64,000 nt of DNA from Epiperipatus broadwayi (lineage: Eukaryota; Onychophora; Udeonychophora; Euonychophora; Peripatidae): NCBI GenBank assembly GCA_028023455.1, contig JAQFVV010000455.1:64001-128000 (forward strand), in the 5' to 3' direction. Position 1 is the stretch's first letter. Every line of letters starts with the position of its first letter. This document shows positions 54,446 through 64,000 of the stretch, in pieces. A model generated the notes under the pieces. It had not been told where the DNA came from, searched no databases, and worked only from the letters and a program-made list of their open reading frames with translations. A program made the position numbers and the translations under genes.

Positions 54446-57224
54446 AGCAAAATGTTTTAAAGGCAGCACACTTTGTGTAAGCTTAAGAAATAATGCTTAT
54501 GAAATATTTTCTTAGTTTAATGTCAGATATACTGACTAAAGAGCCAGTGTGAGTGTGATATTTGTAGACATATTTATGGATATATTGGTTTATGTTGTCA
54601 TAGCAAGCACAGTTTCACAAGATCCTCAGATATATTGATTAAAGAATCAGTATACGTTGTGTGACATTTATCAAAATATTTTAGAGTACATATTGGCTTA
54701 TATAATGGAGCAGAACTCCCTTTTAATTTTTTCTTTATTATTTTGCCATTTTTATTTTCTGGAGTTTCAATAATTATAGTACTTGGTTGGCACTAACAAC
54801 TAATAAAAAATACATGTATAAAAATGAAAACCCTACTATATAACCCACACCTGGTCAAAAATCACTTCAGTAATCAACCGATGTATTAATAACAGTCAAC
54901 TGCAGAAAAAAAAATCCAAATTTGGATAAAATTTAAACCTTAGGTTATGAGATAATAGGTATTAGGCTGCTCACCAGTGTGTAAAATCTTTTAAGTATAT
55001 AGTTATTTGTTTACCTGTCCAACTGTCTTCTCATGTATATAATACATATTATTAATTTACTAATATTTAATGGATATATTATTATTATTATTATTACTAT
55101 TACTACTACTTAAATATTTTTGTTTAGTGAATATATATTATAATTCTTACTAATACTATTATTATTACTACTATTAATAGTATTAAATACTTGCATTTAG
55201 TAAAAACTATTACAATTGTTATTATCATTACTAAGTACCGGCATTTAGTGAATATGTTGTTATTATAATCATTATTACTATTAGTAGTAATATTACTATA
55301 TTACTATTACTGTTATTAAGAAGCTAGCTCAAATCCATTACTGTATGTATCCAGAGTAGTATTGGGCAGTGAAAAGTATTGAAGTTCAATCTATCACAAA
55401 AATTTCTTAAGAAATTGGCTATCCAAAACCACCAATCATCAAACATACTTAATGTATTGAAAGCATGCTTAGCATGAACAAAAAGCTAATATTTTTAAAC
55501 ATATGGTTAGCTTTTCTGAGTCAATGTCCATATTTAACATTATTTTAATATTGAATATAGAAATGGAATGGCAGAAGCCTCAATAATTACCTTATTGAAA
55601 CCTAATAAAATGGCTTATAATTATTCAAACAATGCTCATTTCTCTCTGATCATGTTATCAATATCCAATATTTTTTACAAGTAGTTTTTGGATCAGAATC
55701 TTTCACCGTGTTTTAGACTATCACAAAATTATATTAATACTTTTATAATAGTATAGTTTAAAATATAAAAATATTTTTAACAAAAAAAAAAAACTAATAT
55801 AAAATTAACTTGTCATTTTCTGTTAATTCTTCATAATTGAATTTCGCTCCTCCCCCGTCAGTATATTTTAATCATGTTTTTAACTAAGTGCATAACTATC
55901 TAGAGATCTTTTGTTAAATCTTTTAGCATTTGACATTTTTGAATGACACATTGTGTTTCATGTCTAAAGTGAACCAAAATTTTGTAACGAAGTCAACTCA
56001 GAACATCTGCTAAGTCGAAATCGCCTTATCTTAAAAAAATCAATAAGTTACTTGAATCTAAGTAGTGTTCATTAATATTGATCTTGACTTTTTTTCAATA
56101 ATTCATAAGTGGTTATATGCATGTGTTATAGTATATATAAGTATAGAATTAATAAATTGACTAATAGCTTCAGTAATCAATCCAATTATAATCCTTTAAC
56201 ATTTATTAGAAATCATGAGCAATATATATATAATTATATTTATATATAGATGTGAGAGTGCACACCATATATTCCCTTTCCCCCTATTTTAATAGTAAAA
56301 AAATGAAGTCGAAAACATCAGTGTGTAATGTGTAATTATAACATTCATAAAACCAGAATATTTTATTAGCACACACATACATGTATAAATATTGTTCCAC
56401 AAACCCATTAAATAGCACATTTACTAGGTCATATTTGGGGCATTATTATTTACAGAACAGAGCAGCTATCCAATATATTAAGACTACTGTGTGATATAAT
56501 TTATATTTTTATTCCAAGTACACAAACTACATGTGGGATAATTTCAAGCCAAAATAAATAATCAGATATATACTGGTACAAAACCCTATATTATTAAAAA
56601 AGGAATTGAAGTAATAATTGCAAGACATATTTCCAGATATTTTTCTACATATCTATCACTATAACAGACTGCAAAATCTATCCCAAACAGAGCATTTTTG
56701 GTAAGACCCAAGACACATAAGTCTTGTACACTACTTTCTAAGAAAAAATGCTGTGGTGAACATCTTACAGAGATATCAGTTTAAAGCTTCCAATACTGTA
56801 ATTCCTATTATATATATACTTTCCTAGTATTTGTAGCTGATAGTAAAACTAAAATCAATCATTCAAATTTATGTGAAGTAAGATATGGAGATAATTGAAC
56901 ACTAACTAAATATAATTTATTCATGCCAAATATATTGTGTTAATAAAACAAAATCCCATTATCAAAATTTAAAACAAAGTAACAACAACAAAGAATTAAT
57001 TCATAAAGAAACTAAATAAAATATAAATGAAAACCTCTCCCCTTTTCCTTTGATATATATCTAGATACATATATAGTTATATCTATTTCATAAACCATAT
57101 TTTGGCATAACAAAAACATAATAAATTAATGAAAGTCAAAAGATTTACTGTATTCCAATCAAAGCAGACTAACCATGAATATGACAAGAAATCATTGAAA
57201 GTATACTTAATCTTGCTGATGGGG
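54446..57224. other. Intergenic with degenerate ATT/ACT microsatellites
   Basis: Imperfect ATT, ACT and GTT triplet tracts lie at about 55077-55320. Otherwise AT-rich with no gene seen. Confidence 0.5.
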
Positions 57225-58150
57225 TATTTTTTACATGTATACTTGCAAGAGAAAAAAATTAATAATGAAGCCATTTCAAAAAAGAAAATATATAAATTGT
57301 AAATCAAAAGTGCCTTTTATGCATAAGATGGCAATTTTTAGATCTTTTTTGTTTTGTAATAAAAATTGTCATGACCATTGTGATAAATTAAAAAATATTG
57401 AGATATTTGTCAAGAAATTGCTTGAAGTTGGTTATAAGATGGAACAGATTAATAAGACTTTATGTCAATTTAAAAGAGTTTTAATGGTTTAAAGGAGTTG
57501 ATGATTGGTAATAAAAAATGGATAACTATTCCACATATTTTAAATGCTCAATTTAAGGATATATATAAAAATGTGTTTAATGTTTCATTTTGTGCTGCAA
57601 ATAATGTTAATAAATTAGTGAATAATTCTAAAAAATGTTTTATCTGTCAAGCAGAAAAGTAATGTTGTGTATCAATTTTTTGTGAATATATGGTATCATA
57701 TATAGGTGAATTGAGGTGCAGTATTGAAAAAAGATTAAAGGAGCATCCAATGTTATACAGACATGTAAAAATTAAAAATAATGATTTAATGACTGCTTCG
57801 GTTTTTTTTATCATGAAAGGACATGTAAATATAAATTTAAGTTTCATATTGAAAGTGTTATGATTCTTGATGAAAAGATAAACCATAATAAAAGAAAAAT
57901 TAAGAAAGTGATTTTAATTACTAGAATTAAATTGACTATAATTAATAGACAAACTGCTGTCATTAAAATTCAGGATTCATGACATTTGAGTTGATGACAT
58001 TTGCTTCTGTTTTGTTTTTAAATTTAATGGCAGTTAAAGCAGATTAAAGAATTAACCGAATGTACTTCTGCAAATTGAAAGACTGCATATAATAGTTAAT
58101 TACTATTATATTTATTATTTTTATTATTACAATAATTTTTTAATTAATGG
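57225..58150 (+). mobile_element. Penelope-like element, upstream partial copy (GIY-YIG end)
   Basis: 57288 onward closely matches 59655 onward: the start of the endonuclease region (YINCKSKVPF and so on) through the GIY-YIG block and 3' UTR. A frameshift near 57485-57500 and further ones near 57660 and 57805 break the frame. The offset to the downstream copy is about 2367 bp, so the two lie head to tail, as is common for PLEs. Confidence 0.8.
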
Positions 58151-58199
58151 ATATTTTACTTATATTACACTTTTTTTTAATATAACAAATTTAAGTGAC

Positions 58200-60480
58200 A
58201 TTAGGAAATGATGGATCATTAAGGAGTAGCAGAAGCAATGTAAAAAAGTTATTAAGCTTAAATGCAAATTTTGTTTTTTTAAGGATTGTAACGTTTTTCA
58301 TGTAAAACTGTATATATTTAGTACTGAGATGTTTGGATAAATTGAAATCAATAATTTTAAATGATATGAGTGGATTTGAATTATTTGAACTTGGATTGTG
58401 TGATAAGTTTGGAAGTAGGATTGACTTTTTGTTTGATGAGTGGTATCCATGGGCTTATAGTGATATGAATTTTATTAATTTGTCAAATAAAAAGATACAT
58501 TTAATTCAGAAATATGTTTTAAGTCATGGAGGCAGCACTTGAGATTATTATAATTTGGTATTAATTGCTGCTATTCAAAATTCATTTGAAATGATTTCTG
58601 GTGATAATCATATTGCTGATAAAATTATCATGGAAAATGAGCCTTTCATTTAAACAGAAGCTGGAGAATGATAATATGATTTGTTTGAAAGAAGATAAAG
58701 GGTTGCAAATGTGTTTGATGCCAAAATGTCAGGTATATTGAGAAAGTTAAAGTACAAATGGATAAACTTGGTTTCTTTTTGATTGAAGAATATAATATGG
58801 ATGGTCAGAGAATAAAATTTATTAACAGTATTTTTAAAAAAGCTAAAAATAAAACATTAATAATGTATACTATAAAATATATCATTCCTGTGTTATATAT
58901 ATCCTCATATTTTTGCAAATATAAAGTTACACAAAAAAGGTAATCCTTTGTGAATTATGATTAATTTTGGTGGTTAATTTGTGTATCAAACTTCTAAATA
59001 TATTGGTAAGCTGTTACAAAAGTTATAGGATTGTGGGAAATACTATTGCTTCATCTTTTGACTTTGTAGATAGAATTAAAAGTATAGTGATTAATGAGAA
59101 TGATGTTATTGCTTCATTAGCTGTGATAGAAATGTATGGTTCTATTGATAAAGTGGATTCCATAAAAGATGTGATAGAAATGTATGGTTCTATTGATAGA
59201 GTGGATTCCATAAAAATAATTGAACATGCATTAAAAAATAAAGGTGTTTATAAATATGTGATGAAGTTTTTATTTATTTATTTTATTTTTTTAATGATAA
59301 CATTGTTGCTTCTTTTGAAGGTGGATATTATAAAATAACTAAATGTTGGCTTATGGGTCTGCCTGTTGTTGCACAAGTTTACAATTTTGTTTTGTCTACA
59401 TATGAAAGTAGTATTTTAAATAAGTGTTGTTTTAAAGATATTAAACTTTACAAAAGGTATGTGGATAATGTTTTTGTTGTGGAAATACCAACACTATATA
59501 TTTTCTTGTAGAGGAATTCAATAATTTAAATGACTTGAAATGGACTATTGAAAAGGAACAGGACAAAAGTATTAAGTATTTGGATTTAATTATTACAAGA
59601 GATAGTAGTATGTTAAGTTATAAATTAATAATCGTACCATTGTAAAGAAGGGGATATATAAATTGTAAATCAAAAGTACCATTAATGCATAATAAGATGA
59701 CAAGTTTTATATCTTTTTTGTTTTGTAAAAAAAAATTAAGTAGTTACCAGTGTCATAAATTAAAAAATATTGAGGTATTTACCAAGGAATTGTTTGAAGT
59801 TGATTATATGATGGAACAGAATAATAAGACTTTATGTCAAGTGAAAAAGAGTTTTAATGTTTTAAAGAAGTTGATGTATAATAAAAAATGGATATCTATT
59901 CCATATATTTCAAATGCTCAATTTAAGGATATATATACAAATGTGTTTAATGTTTCATTTTGTATTGCAAATAATGTTAATAAATTCATGAATAATTCTA
60001 AACATGTTATATATGTCAAGCAGAAAAGTAATGTTGTGTATCAAATTTTTTGTGAATGTATGGTTTCATATATAGGTGAAACAAGGTACAGTATTGAAAA
60101 AAGATTAAAGGAGCATAAATTGTTATACAAACATGTAAAACATAAAAATAATGATTTAATGACTGTTTCATTTTTCTTGGATCATGAAAGGACATGCAAA
60201 TATAAATTTAAGTGTGATATTGAAAGTGTTATGGTTTTTCATGAAAAGAGAAATCATAATAAAAAAATAAGAAGGCAATTTTAATAAACAAAAATAAATT
60301 GAATATAATTAATAGACAAGCTTCTATTATTAAAATTCAAGATTCATGGGATTTGAATTAATAATGTTTGCTTCTGTTTTGTTTTTGAATTTACAGTAGT
60401 TGAAGCAGATTAAAGAATTAATTGAAAGTACTCTGTAGAATGAAAGGCTGCATATAATGTTTAATTACCATTATATTTAT
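58200..60480 (+). mobile_element. Penelope-like element, downstream copy (decayed RT plus GIY-YIG)
   Basis: The reverse transcriptase region at 58660-59640 is broken by stops but readable. Motif A counterpart is DVIEMYGSIDRV (about 59168-59215), in a 48-bp stretch that is tandemly duplicated (59120-59167). MGLPVVAQVYNFVL is the motif B side, and RYVDNVFVV the motif C (59455-59478; YVDD has become YVDN). LKWTIEKEQDKSIKYLDLII is the thumb-side block. RT lesions plus YVDN imply no polymerase activity. The endonuclease follows at 59685. Confidence 0.85.
59685..60284 (+). CDS. GIY-YIG endonuclease region of the Penelope-like element (open frame)
   Basis: A 199-codon frame that is the C-terminal part of the PLE polyprotein, so its first ATG is not a true start. 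The frame continues upstream through RYINCKSKVPLMHNKM. Nuclease core: VVYQIFC (117-123; the GIY-side strand), YIGET (129-133; YIG), then RLKEHK (140-145), with the conserved arginine and histidine and a CCHH-like H/C pattern around DHERTCKYKFKC (166-177). It is intact here but frameshifted in the upstream copy. In PLEs this domain nicks target DNA for primed reverse transcription. Without a working RT the locus is unlikely to be autonomous. Confidence 0.8.
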   Translation: MHNKMTSFISFLFCKKKLSSYQCHKLKNIEVFTKELFEVDYMMEQNNKTLCQVKKSFNVLKKLMYNKKWISIPYISNAQFKDIYTNVFNVSFCIANNVNKFMNNSKHVIYVKQKSNVVYQIFCECMVSYIGETRYSIEKRLKEHKLLYKHVKHKNNDLMTVSFFLDHERTCKYKFKCDIESVMVFHEKRNHNKKIRRQF

Positions 60481-62199
60481 AATTTTTATTTTTATATATA
60501 CTGTAACAGTCAAGTTTTGTACATTCATGTAACAGAATCTAGAATCCAGACAAAGAGACCAAAGCTGATCAGACCAGGAGTGTGACATTCCAAATCCGAC
60601 CACACTTAAACTCATTTGCTAGTACTCCATAATTCAAGACCCTACAAATGACCACACATGAAGTTGCATATAGTATACCCATTTATCATGGCTGGCATAG
60701 TATAGGGAGAAACATGAAGACTCAGGGATTTAAATATATATTAACTAATTAAATTGCTACCAGCACAAATTAAAGATAACATTCAGAAATTATAGTCAAT
60801 GCATAGAGGGTTATATAACATATATATAATTAACTAAGACTGAATTGGATTGAAATAGGAATGAGAGATCACACAAAATCACAATAAATTTAACATATTT
60901 ATTAAGCAAATAGAACATAAATTAATGTGGGAAAAGCATGCAGGCTTTATAACATGAGGATTTAGTATGTCTCCTTATTAAATCTTTATTTATTAATATG
61001 AGCTGACATATTTAAAGAATCAATCACTAAGCTGTGCCTGCTTTAGGTTCTGCCAATTCCTATTGAAAGTGATAGTTACTATTATAAAAATGCTGTACTA
61101 GTCTTAGGCAAAATATTTATGGTGACATTAATAAATTAGTAAATCATGAGTGTATAAATCAGTTCAGGGTTAAGAGTGAACCCAGAAACCAAAGATATAA
61201 ATTTCAGTTTAATACTGAATAATTACATTATGGGACTCAGAATTGGCTATACAAGATCACCGGCATGCTACAGCACCAGCAAATTACAATATCAGAGTGC
61301 CCTGCAGATAGATTAGAGTCAAGGGTTTTTGTGACCAACACTGGTACCCTGGAATTGAGCAACATGCTGCTAAAAGATTGGGGTGGCTAACATGACTGCT
61401 GGGAATTATATGTGTCTGGTCATACTAGTGTGCACACCAAAAGAAGGTAAGATGGGTTGTCTTTCCCGAGGTTCCATTTTAAAGAGAATATGCAGCAAAA
61501 CATTGAATGTGAATTTAATATATCTAATCTGCCAAGCAAAGGTATGACATTAATTATTACAAAAAATATGAGGCAACAACCAGATCAGTATTACTATTAT
61601 GAACCAATTCTAGTAATGTTATATAATCGAGAAACATTAGGGGGATAAATAAAATATACTAAAACTCTGGTTTATAGGCTTCAATCTATATATAGAAATT
61701 ATTATGATGAGGGGAAGTATATTTGATTGACTGGCCAAATAATTACTGAATATACTTTCATACTACTAAGACTAGTCCATTACTCTATTCATAAATCTCA
61801 ATAAGACTGAAATCTAATAGTAAGCCACATTACATTTTAAATTAAATAAAAATTATAGGAATTCAAACCAGCGAAGCATGGAGAATGTTATTAAGAAAAT
61901 AGTTATGGGAAGATATTTGCAATTTTATCTCCAAATATTTATTATGTTTAAATGCTCACTGCTTCAAAGCATTAGTATGTAAATAACCAAAATAACAGTA
62001 AAAAAATATTATAGGCACAATCGCAGTGATAGACAAATTAGTGTAGGTTACATTTAGTTTAATTAAGATATTTGTAAAGATGTAGGCAAGTTATACAAAT
62101 GATATAAATTTAGAAAATTACATTAGATTATTGTTTGCTAGCTTTAAATTTTTAAGTAAAAATTTTGGATTTAGAAATAGTTCATAAACACAGAGCTCT
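60481..62199. other. Intergenic, moderately AT-rich, nothing recognised
   Basis: Somewhat more G+C than average at 60530-60720 and 61250-61460. Possibly an old LTR or other element, but no motif that I can name. Confidence 0.4.
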
Positions 62200-62420
62200 G
62201 CGGTTAGAGATTGGCATTAATGATTACTTGCTGGCTGGATAAGGTGTTGGCTTTCAGATATCATGGTAGTCTTCTTGAGCAGGCTGTGACTGGAGCTTTT
62301 TTGTGGCAGCTCCGGTGGTTGAAGCATCACCTGGAAGTGAATCACACCACTCTGTGGGTTTAGAAGCACCAATCGCCTTTCTCCAGTCAGATCTTTCAAA
62401 GATCAATCTGACATGGGTTA
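62200..62420. other. Less AT-rich block, unknown
   Basis: About 220 bp of higher G+C with open frames on both strands (62217-62399 minus, 62303-62506 plus). No domain recognised. It could be an exon relic or an old repeat. Confidence 0.35.
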
Positions 62421-64000
62421 GGTATAGCAAAGCTGTTCTAAAATTAATGATTCCCCTCTCAAGCTCAAAATATACTCTATTTATACTTTTATTTCAAAGT
62501 ACTTGACTAAAAAAGAACATTTCACCTGAAAAGCCATTAACTCTTAAAATATCACACTAAATTGTAAGATTTCCCAATTTGATCAAAAATACATTTGTTT
62601 AGGCTTTCCATGACGTTGCAAATCCTCCTCCAGGTGTCAAATAGTTTTGCTACAGTGATTTTAATGAATACACTTTCACCATAAACAAATTTGAATATAG
62701 AAATTATCAATTTTCAAACTTTGATTTAACCACAGGTGTGGTGGTTTAAATGCAAATCTGTTTATGGCTAACTTTTTAATTAATTTAATTAAAAACTTTT
62801 TGCTCTTTTACAAAAATAAAATCATGCCACTCTATATATATATTATTATATAAGGTGAATCATACATCCACATACAAATTTACATTTACTAAATTTAATA
62901 AATTGGCGTTTCTACTATTTAAAAATTATAATATAAAGCATTTCTTTATAAAATATAAAATTTAAACAATTATATTATCTGTAATATCTACTAGCCTATG
63001 TATGTACAACATTTATTCGTATGTGCATATATAATGCTGTGCACCCAGCCATGATATAAAGGTTTATACATTTATTTATTAAAATATTCCATTTTAATAG
63101 GGTTTGAACCCAGCACAGATAGGTTTGGTGGTTAAATTAAAATGTGCAATGAGAAGGGCTTGAACCTGATCGTTGCAATACTTATATGCATATATATCCA
63201 TGATAAGTCAAATTTTATATATTTTTAAAAAAAATAATAAATAAATAATCTTATTTCTGAGAATATAAGGTTTTCTTTTAATAGACATTGAAATGATAAA
63301 AGCAAATAAAATTTGGTATTAATTAAAAAAATAAATACATAAATTACAATATATTCTGCTTCTATTCTTTTTTTTTCTACTTAGAACAGGCTCAAGGTTT
63401 TAAATGTCTTGTTACTGATGATAGGAGGATTTTTATTTTGACATCTTCTTTATATAGCAGTTGTGTAAACAGACAGGTAATTTTAAATAGGCAGGCATTT
63501 TTAACAGGTAGTTCACAATAGGATCAGAAGATGAGATGAGAAATCCAGTATTCTATAGAACATTTATACTTCCATATGGTTTTCTTTAATCAAATTACTC
63601 ACCAGCATTCTGTCCATATAGTATTCCATGTGATACATAATAATAAATGTATTCCTTAGGATTGATTGCTGTATTCAGCAATTAATTATAGTTATACAGT
63701 TCTGTTATCATCAATCTAGAGTTTTCTTAGGATGGAGTTTCAACTGAAACTCTTTCTCACCTAAATTTTTTTTTAAGAAATAAAAGTAACCTCTTAAACA
63801 AAACCTATCTGTTCCTAACTGGAAAAAGAACTTTGTCTTGATTGGAAAGATCTATCAAAGACAATTAATTCCCTACTCACTTTTTTAAAAAAATTGTACC
63901 TTTTATAAAACACGAAATAGAATATTCAAAATAAGATCATGTTTTTTTATATGTCTATACTTTTTCCCCTCAATTTAATTACTAGATAAGTGTTCTAATT
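62421..64000. other. Intergenic, nothing recognised
   Basis: AT-rich to the window end. No gene or clear mobile element. Confidence 0.5.

Noticed and set aside
57990-58330. Possible hammerhead in the PLE tandem junction
   Set aside because: Strings such as TTGATGACATT are present but no CTGATGA with stem II and GAAA could be placed.
1-64000. CRISPR array, bacterial operon or phage features
   Set aside because: No regularly spaced repeats with unique spacers, no dense coding or ribosome-binding pattern. Everything points to a eukaryotic intergenic region.

Overview
This window looks like AT-rich, gene-poor DNA from an invertebrate animal. Tandem PolIII-type SINEs, RTE and other LINE relics, Penelope-like elements (PLEs), mariner relics and hammerhead-ribozyme elements together fit a lophotrochozoan, possibly a cephalopod mollusc. 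That placement is inference: nothing here fixes the species. Most short open frames are chance or lie inside repeats.

One convincing host gene is present: an uninterrupted 630-codon reading frame on the minus strand (10266-12158). It encodes a type II membrane LicD/fukutin-related (FKRP-like) transferase, and a good splice acceptor lies just upstream of its ATG. A second host-derived sequence is a broken copy of the calreticulin C-terminus (47872-48203, minus) that still ends in the ER-retention-like tetrapeptide HEEL. A conserved 58-codon frame of unknown identity occurs in both copies of a duplicated block at 50.2-52.7 kb, which flanks a 500-N assembly gap.

The rest is layered mobile DNA. 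From 0 to 6 kb there are RTE-type endonuclease relics; one is split by a palindromic element that was itself split by another LINE, a three-level nest. From 13 to 30 kb there are tRNA-derived SINEs, a retrozyme with a near-ideal type I hammerhead ribozyme (16217-16768), palindromic MITE-like elements, LINE and mariner fragments, and a second hammerhead family that also carries tRNA-like A/B boxes. From 30 to 46 kb there are three more RTE relics, a mariner relic, large hairpins, a tRNA-Gly(TCC)-like sequence and a 1.16-kb composite element with a 13-bp target duplication. From 46 to 50 kb a second copy of that composite element is inserted in an older repeat. From 57 to 60.5 kb there is a head-to-tail PLE pair with decayed reverse transcriptase and one open GIY-YIG frame.

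The most interesting theme is self-cleaving RNA. Two families have clear hammerhead cores (H1, H2) and a third has a hammerhead-like core (H3). They share the window with a PLE, the class of element reported to carry and possibly mobilise such ribozymes. H1 has the tandem design expected of a retrozyme that would release a unit-length RNA of about 405 nt.
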